DNA of 21,363 nucleotides. It comes from Bacillota bacterium. Lineage in GTDB: Bacteria; Bacillota_A; Clostridia; Lachnospirales; Lachnospiraceae. This document shows, one piece after another, positions 7,360 through 14,705 of this stretch. The DNA lies in the NCBI GenBank assembly GCA_023407175.1, contig JAEYMU010000039.1, positions 1 to 21,363 on the forward strand. The letters run 5' to 3'. The notes beneath the pieces are model-generated. The model was not told where the DNA came from. It saw nothing but the letters and a program-made list of their open reading frames with translations, and did not search any database. The position numbers and the translations under genes are program-made. The stretch's first letter is position 1. Each line of letters opens with the position of its first letter.

Positions 7360-7409
7360 ATTATTTGAGTTTGAAAAAGGAGATCTGCTGTTTGGAGGGG
7401 CCACTTTAT

Positions 7410-8303
7410 ATGGAAGATACAAATGAGTTAGTAAAAGGCATAAAAAATTGGGGTTATAGATTTAATGCAAGAAAACAGTTTAATGACTTTTTGGCCTCCA
7501 TCAATGACGATGAGAAATTATTATCAGAGTGCAAGAAAATATATGGATTAATTGATGCAATTGTATTGGATAGGGAGAAATCACAATTTGAAGAAACTCT
7601 TCCAGTCGGAAATTATTATAGAGCGAGAATTATTAATTTGGAACATATTAAAAGTTTGGATTTTGGAATTGGAAAAAACGAAGATGGGAGGCTGCATGGT
7701 TATAATGAGGATAATTCCAGGGAACCAATTATCGGTAAAAGTAGTAGTGGACGAAATAATATTGAGGGAAGTTCGTATCTTTATGTTGCTTCAAATGAAG
7801 AAACAGCTTGCGTTGAAGTAAAACCACAATATGGAGATTTAATATCTCTTGCCACTTTTAAATCCGTTAAAAATATGAAAATAATTAATTTTTCGACCGA
7901 AAAAAGTTTTTCTAGAACTGATACAGAAATTCAGAATATGAGTATGGGCGTATTTTTTACACTGTTAATGATGCAGTACTGTGTACCGATTAAGGATAAA
8001 AATATATATCGAGTTACTCAAATTATATCAGATTATTTACGCAAAACTGGAATTGACGGAATTGCTTATAGAAGTTTTTTTTCGCCGGGTGGGGTAAATT
8101 ATACGCTATTCAATTGCCATCACAGCAACATAGAATATGTTGATAGTCGTATTTTATTATATAAACAGGCTATGCATTCATTCTGGGATTATAATAACGG
8201 AAAAGCAATAATGTCTTGTTTAGATAAGAAACTGGAATATGATTCGGAAATAGCTAAAAAACAAATTGATGGTTTAAACTTGATAAATGAAAGTGATCTA
8301 TAA
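7410..8303 (+). CDS. RES-domain protein, predicted NAD-degrading enzyme
   Basis: RES domains (named for conserved Arg, Glu, Ser) degrade NAD and are known as the toxin part of Res-Xre toxin-antitoxin pairs. Seen here: YYRARI (Arg71), GRNN..G.SYLYVA (114-126), ETACVEV (Glu131/Glu136) and GIAYRSFFSPGGVNYTLF (Ser222/Ser225). The first ~60 residues are a helical extension. No Xre/MbcA-type antitoxin is adjacent; the upstream neighbour is the GHKL ATPase-nuclease, 50 bp before, suggesting a two-gene operon in which the ATPase might control the RES enzyme. The start is ATG 7410, with GGAGGGG 9 bp upstream; a TTG at 7365 would add KKEICC, which faintly resembles a cysteine-containing N-terminal region in some RES proteins, so the longer form is possible. 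Confidence 0.8.
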   Translation: MEDTNELVKGIKNWGYRFNARKQFNDFLASINDDEKLLSECKKIYGLIDAIVLDREKSQFEETLPVGNYYRARIINLEHIKSLDFGIGKNEDGRLHGYNEDNSREPIIGKSSSGRNNIEGSSYLYVASNEETACVEVKPQYGDLISLATFKSVKNMKIINFSTEKSFSRTDTEIQNMSMGVFFTLLMMQYCVPIKDKNIYRVTQIISDYLRKTGIDGIAYRSFFSPGGVNYTLFNCHHSNIEYVDSRILLYKQAMHSFWDYNNGKAIMSCLDKKLEYDSEIAKKQIDGLNLINESDL

Positions 8304-8425
8304 TTTCGCTTATTCCAAAATTGAATTGGTGTTGCATGTGTAAACAAATTACTGAGTAGTATATTTCGCATTAAAATTTACAATAATAATGATAAAACAG
8401 TTTAGATATAAAGCGAGGAGCCAAC

Positions 8426-9004
8426 ATGTGTGGCCGATATTATATTGATGATGAAATGGTAACTGAAATAGAAAAGATCGTACGTAAAGTGAACGAGAAG
8501 TTTTCATATAAAGGAGATATTTATCCCACAAATAAAGTTCCCATTATTCACAGTGATCAAGATTCAGTTGCATCCTCTTTAATGACATGGGGTTTCCCCA
8601 ATCATATGAAAAAAGGAGTTCTGATTAATGCCAGGAGTGAAACGGTAAAGGAAAAGAAAACCTTCAGCAGCTCCGTTACGGATCGGCGATGTATTGTTCC
8701 GGCAACCGGCTTTTATGAGTGGGACGCCGCAAAGAATAAAATTCAATTTAAGAGATCCGATAATCAACTATTATTTATGGCTGGGATCTGGAAGAACTTT
8801 GCGGATGGTAACAGGTTTGTGATCTTAACGACTGGAGCAAATGCTTCCATGGAGGATATTCACGATCGGATGCCGCTTGTCCTAGAGAAGAGTGAACTGG
8901 AAAGTTGGATATTTGAAAATGATTATGTGGACTTTGCACTGCACAAAGTTCCGGTCAATCTTAAGAAAATTCGTGAATATGAGCAAGGAAAGCTTCATTT
9001 TTAG
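8426..9004 (+). CDS. SOS response-associated peptidase (SRAP, YedK/HMCES family)
   Basis: SRAP proteins form a stable thiazolidine crosslink between their N-terminal cysteine and abasic sites in single-stranded DNA, shielding them. All key residues are present: Cys2 exposed after Met removal (MCGRY), Asn68 in INARSE, Glu98 in GFYEW and His146 in IHDRMP. The length (192 aa) is slightly short, as in mobile-element copies. GAGGAG lies about 6 bp before the ATG. It is followed after ~100 bp by a Y-family polymerase and a small companion gene, a set consistent with a mobile SOS mutagenesis/repair cassette that protects incoming single-stranded DNA. I see no LexA box directly upstream, unlike the polymerase gene. 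Confidence 0.95.
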   Translation: MCGRYYIDDEMVTEIEKIVRKVNEKFSYKGDIYPTNKVPIIHSDQDSVASSLMTWGFPNHMKKGVLINARSETVKEKKTFSSSVTDRRCIVPATGFYEWDAAKNKIQFKRSDNQLLFMAGIWKNFADGNRFVILTTGANASMEDIHDRMPLVLEKSELESWIFENDYVDFALHKVPVNLKKIREYEQGKLHF

Positions 9005-9057
9005 GGTTACCGCACCTACTAATTGCAATTTCTTTGATAGTCACCGTAAATTACCAC

Positions 9058-9086
9058 TTGAAAACAGAACAAACGTTCTGTATAAT
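9058..9086 (+). promoter_or_regulatory. LexA-repressed promoter of the Y-family polymerase
   Basis: TTGAAA (9058-9063), 17-bp spacer, TATAAT (9081-9086). The spacer is filled by AGAACAAACGTTCT inside a 7-bp-arm inverted repeat (9064-9081), a perfect GAAC-N4-GTTC Firmicutes LexA/DinR operator. LexA bound here would block RNA polymerase, giving SOS control. Confidence 0.9.
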
Positions 9087-9109
9087 CTGATCCATAGGTG
9101 GTGATTGTT

Positions 9110-10369
9110 GTGGGAAGAGTAATATATCATATTGACGTTAATTCCGCCTTCCTATCCTGGGAGGCGGTTTATCGTTTGCGGCACTTATTTGCTCAAATTG
9201 ATTTGCGGGATATCCCGTCAGCAGTTGGCGGTGATATGAGTATGCGACATGGAATTATACTTGCAAAGTCAATCCCCGCTAAAAAATTTCAGATCAAAAC
9301 CGGCGAATCAATTCCTGAAGCTCTGCAAAAATGCCCGGAGCTGATATTGGTCCCACCGAATTACAATCTGTATGAGAAATCATCAAAAGCTTTTATAGAG
9401 ATTTTGCATGAATATACGCCCACTGTAGAACAATACAGTATTGATGAAGCCTTCATGGACATGACGGGGGTAAGTTCTTTATGGGGTGAGCCTGTCAGCG
9501 TCGCGAATATAATTAAAAACCGGATCCGGGATGAGCTGGGTTTCACTGTCAATATAGGTGTAGCCAATAGTAAGTTACTTGCCAAGATGGCGGGAGATTT
9601 TAGGAAGCCGGATATGGTGCATACTCTTTATCCTGAAGAGATTCCGAATAAAATGTGGCCGCTTCCGGTATCTGATCTCTTTTATGTTGGAAGAGCAACT
9701 AATAAAAAATTGTTAAGCCTGGAAATTACAACGATCGGAGAGTTGGCGCATGCAGATCCTGATATGCTGCGCAGTCATTTTAAAAAGCATGGTGACGTGA
9801 TCTGGGCGTTTGCAAATGGCATTGATGAGTCGGCAGTTGAGGAAATGCGGCCGGATAATAAAGGATATGGGAATAGTACGACCACTCCGTTTGATGTCAT
9901 AGATACGGAAACGGTGCAGCGGGTTTTATTGGCGTTATCGGAGACTGTCGGAACCAGACTTCGGAGTGATCAGGTTAAGGCCAGCGTTGTATCCATAGGA
10001 ATTAAAGATTGCGAATTTCATTATGTGGGGCATCAAAGGGTGCTGGGGACACCAACAAATATTACAATAGAAATTTTCAGATGCGCCTGCAGGTTATTTG
10101 AAGAATTATGGAATGGAAATCCTATTCGGCACCTGGGAGTTCACACGTCAAGGATTGTACCGGCGGAAGCGGCCAGGCAGCTTTCCTTATTCGATCAGTT
10201 TGACTTTGAAAAGCAGGAGAGGCTCGATGCGGCAATTGATGGTGTCCGCAGGAGATATGGGATCGATGCCATTAAAAGAGCCTCCTTTCTGGAATCCCCA
10301 ATAGATCATATGTCCGGAGGAATATCACGGGAAAGAAGAGCTGTTGACTATAGTAAAATTGATATTTGA
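9110..10369 (+). CDS. Y-family DNA polymerase (Pol IV/V-like, UvrX/DinB type)
   Basis: A translesion polymerase copies past DNA damage at low fidelity. Palm motifs are clear: HIDVNSAFLSW with Asp9, YSIDEAFMDM with Asp112-Glu113 (the SIDE metal site), and the VANSKLLAKMAGDFRKPD finger/palm segment, then helix-hairpin-helix and little-finger regions; 419 aa is full length. The start is taken as GTG 9110 because AGGTGGTGAT at 9096-9105 is a near-perfect ribosome site and relatives begin MxRVIFHIDVNSAF; the GTG codons at 9098 and 9101 lie inside that site. Controlled by the LexA-box promoter just upstream. It sits between the SRAP gene and a small companion gene, 28 bp away, likely co-transcribed. 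Confidence 0.95.
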   Translation: MGRVIYHIDVNSAFLSWEAVYRLRHLFAQIDLRDIPSAVGGDMSMRHGIILAKSIPAKKFQIKTGESIPEALQKCPELILVPPNYNLYEKSSKAFIEILHEYTPTVEQYSIDEAFMDMTGVSSLWGEPVSVANIIKNRIRDELGFTVNIGVANSKLLAKMAGDFRKPDMVHTLYPEEIPNKMWPLPVSDLFYVGRATNKKLLSLEITTIGELAHADPDMLRSHFKKHGDVIWAFANGIDESAVEEMRPDNKGYGNSTTTPFDVIDTETVQRVLLALSETVGTRLRSDQVKASVVSIGIKDCEFHYVGHQRVLGTPTNITIEIFRCACRLFEELWNGNPIRHLGVHTSRIVPAEAARQLSLFDQFDFEKQERLDAAIDGVRRRYGIDAIKRASFLESPIDHMSGGISRERRAVDYSKIDI

Positions 10370-10397
10370 TATTATGTGAATGTGCGGAGGTGATTGC

Positions 10398-10709
10398 ATG
10401 TCGATCTTTGGAATAGGAACCAATACAAATATGACGGAGGCCGGAGCTGTTGCCGGCAAACAATTTGAGGTTGCCTGTGATTGCTGGTTTACCAGCAAAT
10501 GTGCTTCCCGGCCGGTCCTCGTTAAATTTGAAGGTGAAGATGGCGCGATCCAGACCATTAGAAATATACAAGTGCATGTAACAGAAAGTAAAAATTACTC
10601 TGGGATTCCGTCTATTGAATATACCTGCAGTGCGGTCATCGGCGGACTTATGCGAGAATTTAAACTCATTTTTTTTCTGGCTGAATGCCGGTGGATTATG
10701 GTAGTATGA
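10398..10709 (+). CDS. Small companion protein of the SOS polymerase, function unknown
   Basis: A 103-residue protein with a near-consensus ribosome site (GGAGGTGAT, 10387-10395) two bases before the ATG at 10398; a GTG-initiated form could begin further upstream. Gly/Ala-rich N-terminus, three cysteines around residues 27-36 (CDCWFTSKC) and a strand-rich body ending in a hydrophobic segment; no known domain recognised. It follows the polymerase by 28 bp and should share its LexA-controlled transcript. In Firmicutes, UvrX-type polymerases often have small partner proteins (for example YolD), but this sequence does not look like YolD, so an accessory role is inference only. Confidence 0.75.
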   Translation: MSIFGIGTNTNMTEAGAVAGKQFEVACDCWFTSKCASRPVLVKFEGEDGAIQTIRNIQVHVTESKNYSGIPSIEYTCSAVIGGLMREFKLIFFLAECRWIMVV

Positions 10710-10824
10710 GACTGTTAAACTAATGCTCTAAATCCGTGCTTCTCATATGCGACGTCGCATCAGAGTTTGCACTCATATTTTCAATGTTATTTTTTAATTC
10801 CTGCAGCACGGAAGTCTTAACCGG

Positions 10825-12036
10825 TTATTCGATTTTACAATGATTCTCTTTCAAAATTGAAAGCATTTTTGAATAACGCTGTTGAACACTGTCACAAAGT
10901 CTGTGAATCCTGTCTTGCGGAATATCAGAGTAATCAGACATTAAATTTTTATATTCGTTCAGGATGGAATCTAAAACTCCGGAATGAAATTTTGTGAAAC
11001 TTGATACAAAAGTAATCTGTTCATCCAAATAAATAAAAGAATTATAGGAAAAAGGCCGCCCCTGAATATTTTCAAGAGGAACTATATTTTTGGTCATCTG
11101 AGTTGCCCACATACTTGTTCCGCTGTCATACATGGGTGCCATCCAATAACTGTCCTGATCCACATCATGAACAATTCCAAAGTTTTTATAATGCCGGTCT
11201 GTATTGGCAATCAGATAATCAATGCAGAGCATTACATCTAACATCTTTTCATAATTCAATATATGAAACCTGCGTAATACATTCTTATAATGCGTATAGT
11301 AGTCAATGTTTTTTGTGTCATTATATGCGGTCGGATATGCATTAAGTAAATCAAAAGCGGTAATGAGCTCAGTATTCTCCTTTAGAAAACATGGACATTT
11401 GGAACAGATGGATCCATTTTCTTCCACGACGGAGTAAGGGACTGCGGGAATACCGGCAGCCTCAAATAATTTGTATGCAAGAAATTCATTAAAAGGTTCC
11501 TGAGAAAGGAAACCCGTACCGCCTTTGATAAGCATCCGGGTATTGTTCTCAATGCGCCATTTCTTTTTTAACATACCATCTGCGGAAGAATCAGGGGAAA
11601 AGAAAACCGCAAAGTCATTATTGCTGCGTTGGGGCCTGTGATTAAAAAGAGCTTCCCCCATTGCATCAGAGAATGAATTGGTAAAATAATTAATCTTGTC
11701 CCAGGAAACTTCAGTTCCTTTTGGGCACATCCAATATTGATTGGTAAGTGAAAGACCATATCCGAGTATTTTTAACTCATTTATATTATCAATACCCAAA
11801 CATTCCAAACCAAGACGGATGCTATCCCTATCTACAGGAATACTATTGCGCCGCCACCATCCCTTAAAAGCGTCACAGATTTTATCGAGATCTGCAGCTT
11901 CAGGAGAAGGGATACCGATAGGGAGCTTATGCACGTTGTGTATGGTTAATATTTTGAAAATCGTACTATCAGGCAATAATGAAACATCCATAACAGGATC
12001 ATTTCTATTCATGAGAGTATATATAATTTCGTTCAT
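10825..12036 (-). CDS. HipA-like Ser/Thr kinase
   Basis: HipA kinases phosphorylate cytosolic targets (in E. coli, GltX) to stall growth. With the start used here, LIKGGTGFLSQEPFNEF at about 169-185 is the ATP-binding Lys/loop region, NTDRHYKNFG at 278-287 holds the catalytic Asp and metal-binding Asn, and YDSG at 303-306 is the DFG equivalent. About 403 aa is normal for the family. The start is ATG 12036, preceded by AAGGAG and aligned with the YTLM..D.PV beginning usual in this group; the frame continues to ATG 12084, which has no ribosome site. The usual HipB antitoxin is missing; instead the upstream gene, 10 bp before the longer frame, encodes a DUF5710/cysteine protein, probably in the same operon. 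Confidence 0.85.
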   Translation of the reverse strand: MNEIIYTLMNRNDPVMDVSLLPDSTIFKILTIHNVHKLPIGIPSPEAADLDKICDAFKGWWRRNSIPVDRDSIRLGLECLGIDNINELKILGYGLSLTNQYWMCPKGTEVSWDKINYFTNSFSDAMGEALFNHRPQRSNNDFAVFFSPDSSADGMLKKKWRIENNTRMLIKGGTGFLSQEPFNEFLAYKLFEAAGIPAVPYSVVEENGSICSKCPCFLKENTELITAFDLLNAYPTAYNDTKNIDYYTHYKNVLRRFHILNYEKMLDVMLCIDYLIANTDRHYKNFGIVHDVDQDSYWMAPMYDSGTSMWATQMTKNIVPLENIQGRPFSYNSFIYLDEQITFVSSFTKFHSGVLDSILNEYKNLMSDYSDIPQDRIHRLCDSVQQRYSKMLSILKENHCKIE

Positions 12037-12094
12037 GCAATCTATCAACTCCTTGGAAATATATAATCTGTTTGTAGTGCCCATATCAATTATA

Positions 12095-12733
12095 TTAAAA
12101 AGAATAATTTATGTCTATAATTTTCGCGTGTTTCTTAATGAGATAATCTTCTGAGCCATAACCCAAGCCAATATCAGCTTGTATATCTTGTTCTAGTTTT
12201 ATTCGGGATAAGGTTAATTTAGCTGCAGAAGAAATAGAATCAATAAAAAAAGGAGAGTCTACTTCTGAAAATAAAAAAAAACTTCCTTGAAGCATATTAC
12301 ATTTTTGACAGTGATTGGAATAACAATAACTATTCAAAGTCTTGGAGTAACTATTATAGTAGTTATATTCCTTTTTTAAAAAATCATAAAATGAAGCCGG
12401 AAGTCCCTCAAGTTCCGATGCGATATGTATTATTCCTGAATTATAATAAAACGGTTCTTCGGGATCATTCCATAACGTATAATAGTTTTCAATTCCGAAT
12501 CCAATGACCCGTGTTTTATGATGACATTTAAAACATTCGCGAAACCCCTCTATAATATAAAAGTAATCACATATAATAAAAGTTTCATCGTTATCATTTA
12601 AAAGCCATTTTGAAAATTTGGGGTAGTCTTGTCGGGATTCTACATACCATTTTTTGCAAGAAGGATTCCATTTTGCACCTAAGCTTTTTGCTTCATCTTT
12701 TTCAGCAAATGGAACATTTAGTAATAAACTCAT
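12095..12733 (-). CDS. DUF5710-domain protein with two CxxC pairs
   Basis: Residues 3-31 (LNVPFAEKDEAKSLGAKW then a Lys-Trp-Tyr turn) are a clear DUF5710 domain, a small fold found next to primase, relaxase and other mobile-element proteins and thought to bind nucleic acid or protein. Downstream are CFKC (about 67-70) and CQKC (about 141-144), spaced like a split zinc site, in a Tyr/Asn-rich region. 212 aa; AAAGGATC lies ~6 bp before the ATG. It is the first gene of the minus-strand pair with the HipA-like kinase, so it could be a regulator or target of the kinase. A TTGATT-17-TACAAT promoter can be read on the minus strand around 12802-12831. Confidence 0.7.
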   Translation of the reverse strand: MSLLLNVPFAEKDEAKSLGAKWNPSCKKWYVESRQDYPKFSKWLLNDNDETFIICDYFYIIEGFRECFKCHHKTRVIGFGIENYYTLWNDPEEPFYYNSGIIHIASELEGLPASFYDFLKKEYNYYNSYSKTLNSYCYSNHCQKCNMLQGSFFLFSEVDSPFFIDSISSAAKLTLSRIKLEQDIQADIGLGYGSEDYLIKKHAKIIDINYSF

Positions 12734-12859
12734 ATTATGATCCTTTCTCTTTTAGTAGAGGCGTATGTAAAGTGAGGGTTGATAGGTTATCTCTGGATAT
12801 AATTGTAATATAGATTCACTTGTAAATCAAGAAAAAGGGAATTGCAGATTGAGTGGGAT

Positions 12860-12888
12860 TGGACAAAATATGGAAATTATGATATAAT
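12860..12888 (+). promoter_or_regulatory. Promoter of the J-domain membrane protein gene
   Basis: TGGACA (12860-12865), 17-bp spacer, TATAAT (12883-12888) with a TGA extension just before it. It is 77 bp upstream of the next start codon and points away from the DUF5710-hipA pair. The 232-bp gap between the two divergent genes holds no other gene. Confidence 0.75.
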
Positions 12889-12965
12889 TCTTATAAATAG
12901 AAGTAATTGATAGAAGATAACAAGTAATAAGTTGTTGATTATTTACTAAAACGAGGATATAGTGC

Positions 12966-13664
12966 ATGGAAATAATTGTTAAGATAATTAAGCTTTTTTG
13001 GAATATTATTATTACATTATTAGTGTGTATTATAAAAGTAGTATCATTTTTATTATATTTTCCATTAAAATTTTTCAAGTTCATTTTCAGTATAGCAGGT
13101 GGTTTGCTAACCTTTTTAGGTTGGGGAGCAGCTATAGTTATGGGGATTATATATATTGTAAGTTGGAAGTTGGATTTCTTTTCTGATAAAGAGTCATATC
13201 CAATACAATTCCATATAATGTATATATTGTTAGCGTTATTCTGTGCGGCCATCCCCTTTTGGGTTAATTTATATGGAATTATTATATTTGAAAATATAGT
13301 AGAGAAGAATGAATATTTTCTGCTTTCTGTTCCTGCAACAATATTTGTACTCTCGTTTAGTGATGGAATAATATTTAAATATAATATCTTTGAAAAGAAA
13401 GGTAATAAAGAAAAAAGCAAAAGATCAGAAGAAAATTCATACGAGGGAAATAATCAAGAAAATACTTCGACCAACGATGAAAAAGCTCAAAAGCAAAAGT
13501 TGTCGAATTTTTTTGTTGGAATAACAACATTTGATGAAACCAAAAAGAGGTATAGAGATCTATTAAAGATTTACCACCCAGATAATCAGGCTGGTGATAC
13601 CGAGACAACACAGATTATTCAAGACGAATATGCGGATATGCTGAAAATTAATGGGTGGAAATAA
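12966..13664 (+). CDS. Membrane-anchored J-domain protein
   Basis: J domains recruit DnaK/Hsp70 and stimulate its ATPase. Four hydrophobic segments (about 8-32, 40-66, 82-106, 118-138) anchor the protein; then comes a charged linker (about 143-178) and a C-terminal J-like domain (about 182-229) with FDETKKRYRDLLKIYHPDN containing the His-Pro-Asp signature at 204-206. Most DnaJ proteins carry the J domain first, so this inverted layout with a membrane anchor points to a specialised co-chaperone working at the membrane. The ribosome site is weak (ACGAGGATA). It has its own strong promoter. Client unknown. Confidence 0.8.
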   Translation: MEIIVKIIKLFWNIIITLLVCIIKVVSFLLYFPLKFFKFIFSIAGGLLTFLGWGAAIVMGIIYIVSWKLDFFSDKESYPIQFHIMYILLALFCAAIPFWVNLYGIIIFENIVEKNEYFLLSVPATIFVLSFSDGIIFKYNIFEKKGNKEKSKRSEENSYEGNNQENTSTNDEKAQKQKLSNFFVGITTFDETKKRYRDLLKIYHPDNQAGDTETTQIIQDEYADMLKINGWK

Positions 13665-13717
13665 TTTATTGCATGAATGGAAATCAGTACAAATATTTAC
13701 TATGTTTAAAATATTAG

Positions 13718-14101
13718 TTATTTTAATAAATTAATAATTTCTTCTCTGGTGGACGGCGAAAGTGAGAAGATAATATTTAACAGTTTTTTATCAGACTTAG
13801 ACAATGACATATACCCTTTAATAAAATCAATGTCATTTGGTGCAAACGAATAATTCATTAATTCCTGAATAGATTCAGGAATTTTTTTGTTGTCGGATAT
13901 CCCTAAAACATAATCGAGAGATAGGTCAAGGATAGTAACAATTTCTATTAAAGTTTTAATTTTTGGATTTGTATTTTTGCTGGACATATTATAAATAATA
14001 GATTTAGAAACACCTGTCTCTTTTTCCATATTAAGAATACTTCCATATTTAGCTTTTGCTTCATTTTCTAATATTGTTGCAATTTCTGTGAATGAACGCA
14101 T
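13718..14101 (-). CDS. XRE-family repressor
   Basis: A 127-residue DNA-binding regulator. Residues ~18-68 form an HTH_3/XRE fold (MEKETGVSKSIIYNMSSKNTNPKIKTLIEIVTILDLSLDYVLG, split by the recognition helix), followed by a ~55-residue Ser/Leu-rich helical tail for dimerisation. The start is ATG 14101, set by AAAGG 5 bp upstream; the frame stays open to 14155 without a ribosome site. Two operators of identical form (TTTGC-N6-GCAAA) lie 12 and 40 bp upstream of its start codon, so it should repress itself and the divergent + strand transcript. This is the geometry of a phage or ICE switch. Confidence 0.88.
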   Translation of the reverse strand: MRSFTEIATILENEAKAKYGSILNMEKETGVSKSIIYNMSSKNTNPKIKTLIEIVTILDLSLDYVLGISDNKKIPESIQELMNYSFAPNDIDFIKGYMSLSKSDKKLLNIIFSLSPSTREEIINLLK

Positions 14102-14112
14102 ATCGACCTTTC

Positions 14113-14163
14113 TTTGCAAACGTGCAAAAATGTATTGACATTTGCATAAAAGCAAATTATATT
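14113..14163. promoter_or_regulatory. Twin operators and divergent promoters of the XRE repressor
   Basis: Operators TTTGCAAACGTGCAAA (14113-14128) and TTTGCATAAAAGCAAA (14141-14156) share TTTGC-N6-GCAAA, 28 bp apart. A + strand promoter TTGACA (14135-14140), 17 bp, TATATT (14158-14163) has the second operator filling its spacer. On the minus strand TATAAT (14161-14156) can serve the repressor gene. Occupancy of the second operator would shut both. Confidence 0.8.
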
Positions 14164-14169
14164 AAAAAT

Positions 14170-14296
14170 GTAATTTACTTTTTAAACCCAAACCAAATAA
14201 ATACGCAAATAGAAGTCTGCTGGCAAATGCCACAGACTGCAATAGACTGGCAGGTCACAATATTTCGTGTTTTTTGGTGGGTTTAAAAAAGTTACA
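14170..14296 (+). ncRNA. Heavily folded leader or small RNA downstream of the XRE-controlled promoter
   Basis: The predicted transcript starts near 14170 and can fold end to end: ACTTTTTAAACCCA (14177-14190) pairs with TGGGTTTAAAAAAGT (14278-14292, one bulge), extended by GTAA/TTAC. Inside is a hairpin at 14214-14238 (AGTCTG-c-TGGCA, loop AA, TGCCA-CAGACT). The next start codon is 92 nt further. No T-run closes it, so it may be a regulatory leader of the small HTH gene or a processed RNA. Confidence 0.45.
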
Positions 14297-14387
14297 AGGT
14301 ATCAGTTTTATTCTAAGTGATTTAAATTTGTTTGTAAACCGATAATTTATGTTTCTTTATGGAAAAGGATAGCAAAAGAGGGCGAAA

Positions 14388-14705
14388 ATGAGGAAAAAAA
14401 GTTCTAAATGGACAAAGGAAGTAAAAAAAGCAATGATTGATCGGGAACTGGATGCATCAGATCTGGGAACCGCCATAGGCGGTTATTCCAGAGTGTACAT
14501 ATCAGCGGTAATCAATCAGAGAGTTGTTGCTCCGGATGTCATTAAGAAAATTGATAGATTCCTCCAGATTAATTGCAATAAGACAGAAAAGCCGTCTGTA
14601 ATAAAGGGTGTTGAAAATAAAAAACATAAATTATCAAACGCTGCTAATGAGAAAAGGGTTCCTGCGATTCCAGCAGGTAGAGAAGCCTCGCAGAAAATGG
14701 GATGA
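14388..14705 (+). CDS. Small HTH protein, phage/ICE-type regulator
   Basis: 105 residues. Residues ~8-58 (TKEVKKAMIDRELDASDLGTAI, then SRVYISAVINQRVVAPDVIKKIDRFL) form a lambda-repressor-like HTH resembling small clostridial phage and ICE regulators; the tail is Lys/Asn-rich and probably disordered. GAGGGCG precedes the ATG by about 6 bp. It is the first gene downstream of the promoter controlled by the XRE repressor, with a 218-nt folded leader between, so it is plausibly the activator or anti-repressor half of a switch. That role is inferred from position. Confidence 0.7.
   Translation: MRKKSSKWTKEVKKAMIDRELDASDLGTAIGGYSRVYISAVINQRVVAPDVIKKIDRFLQINCNKTEKPSVIKGVENKKHKLSNAANEKRVPAIPAGREASQKMG

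Noticed and set aside
12827..13420. Long minus-strand frame of 197 codons
   Set aside because: Antisense to the J-domain membrane protein gene; Ile/Asn-rich translation with no ribosome site, while the plus strand has promoter, domain and stop structure.
14170..14296. Retron-like a1/a2 inverted ends
   Set aside because: The closing stem resembles a retron non-coding RNA, but no reverse transcriptase gene is present in the window.
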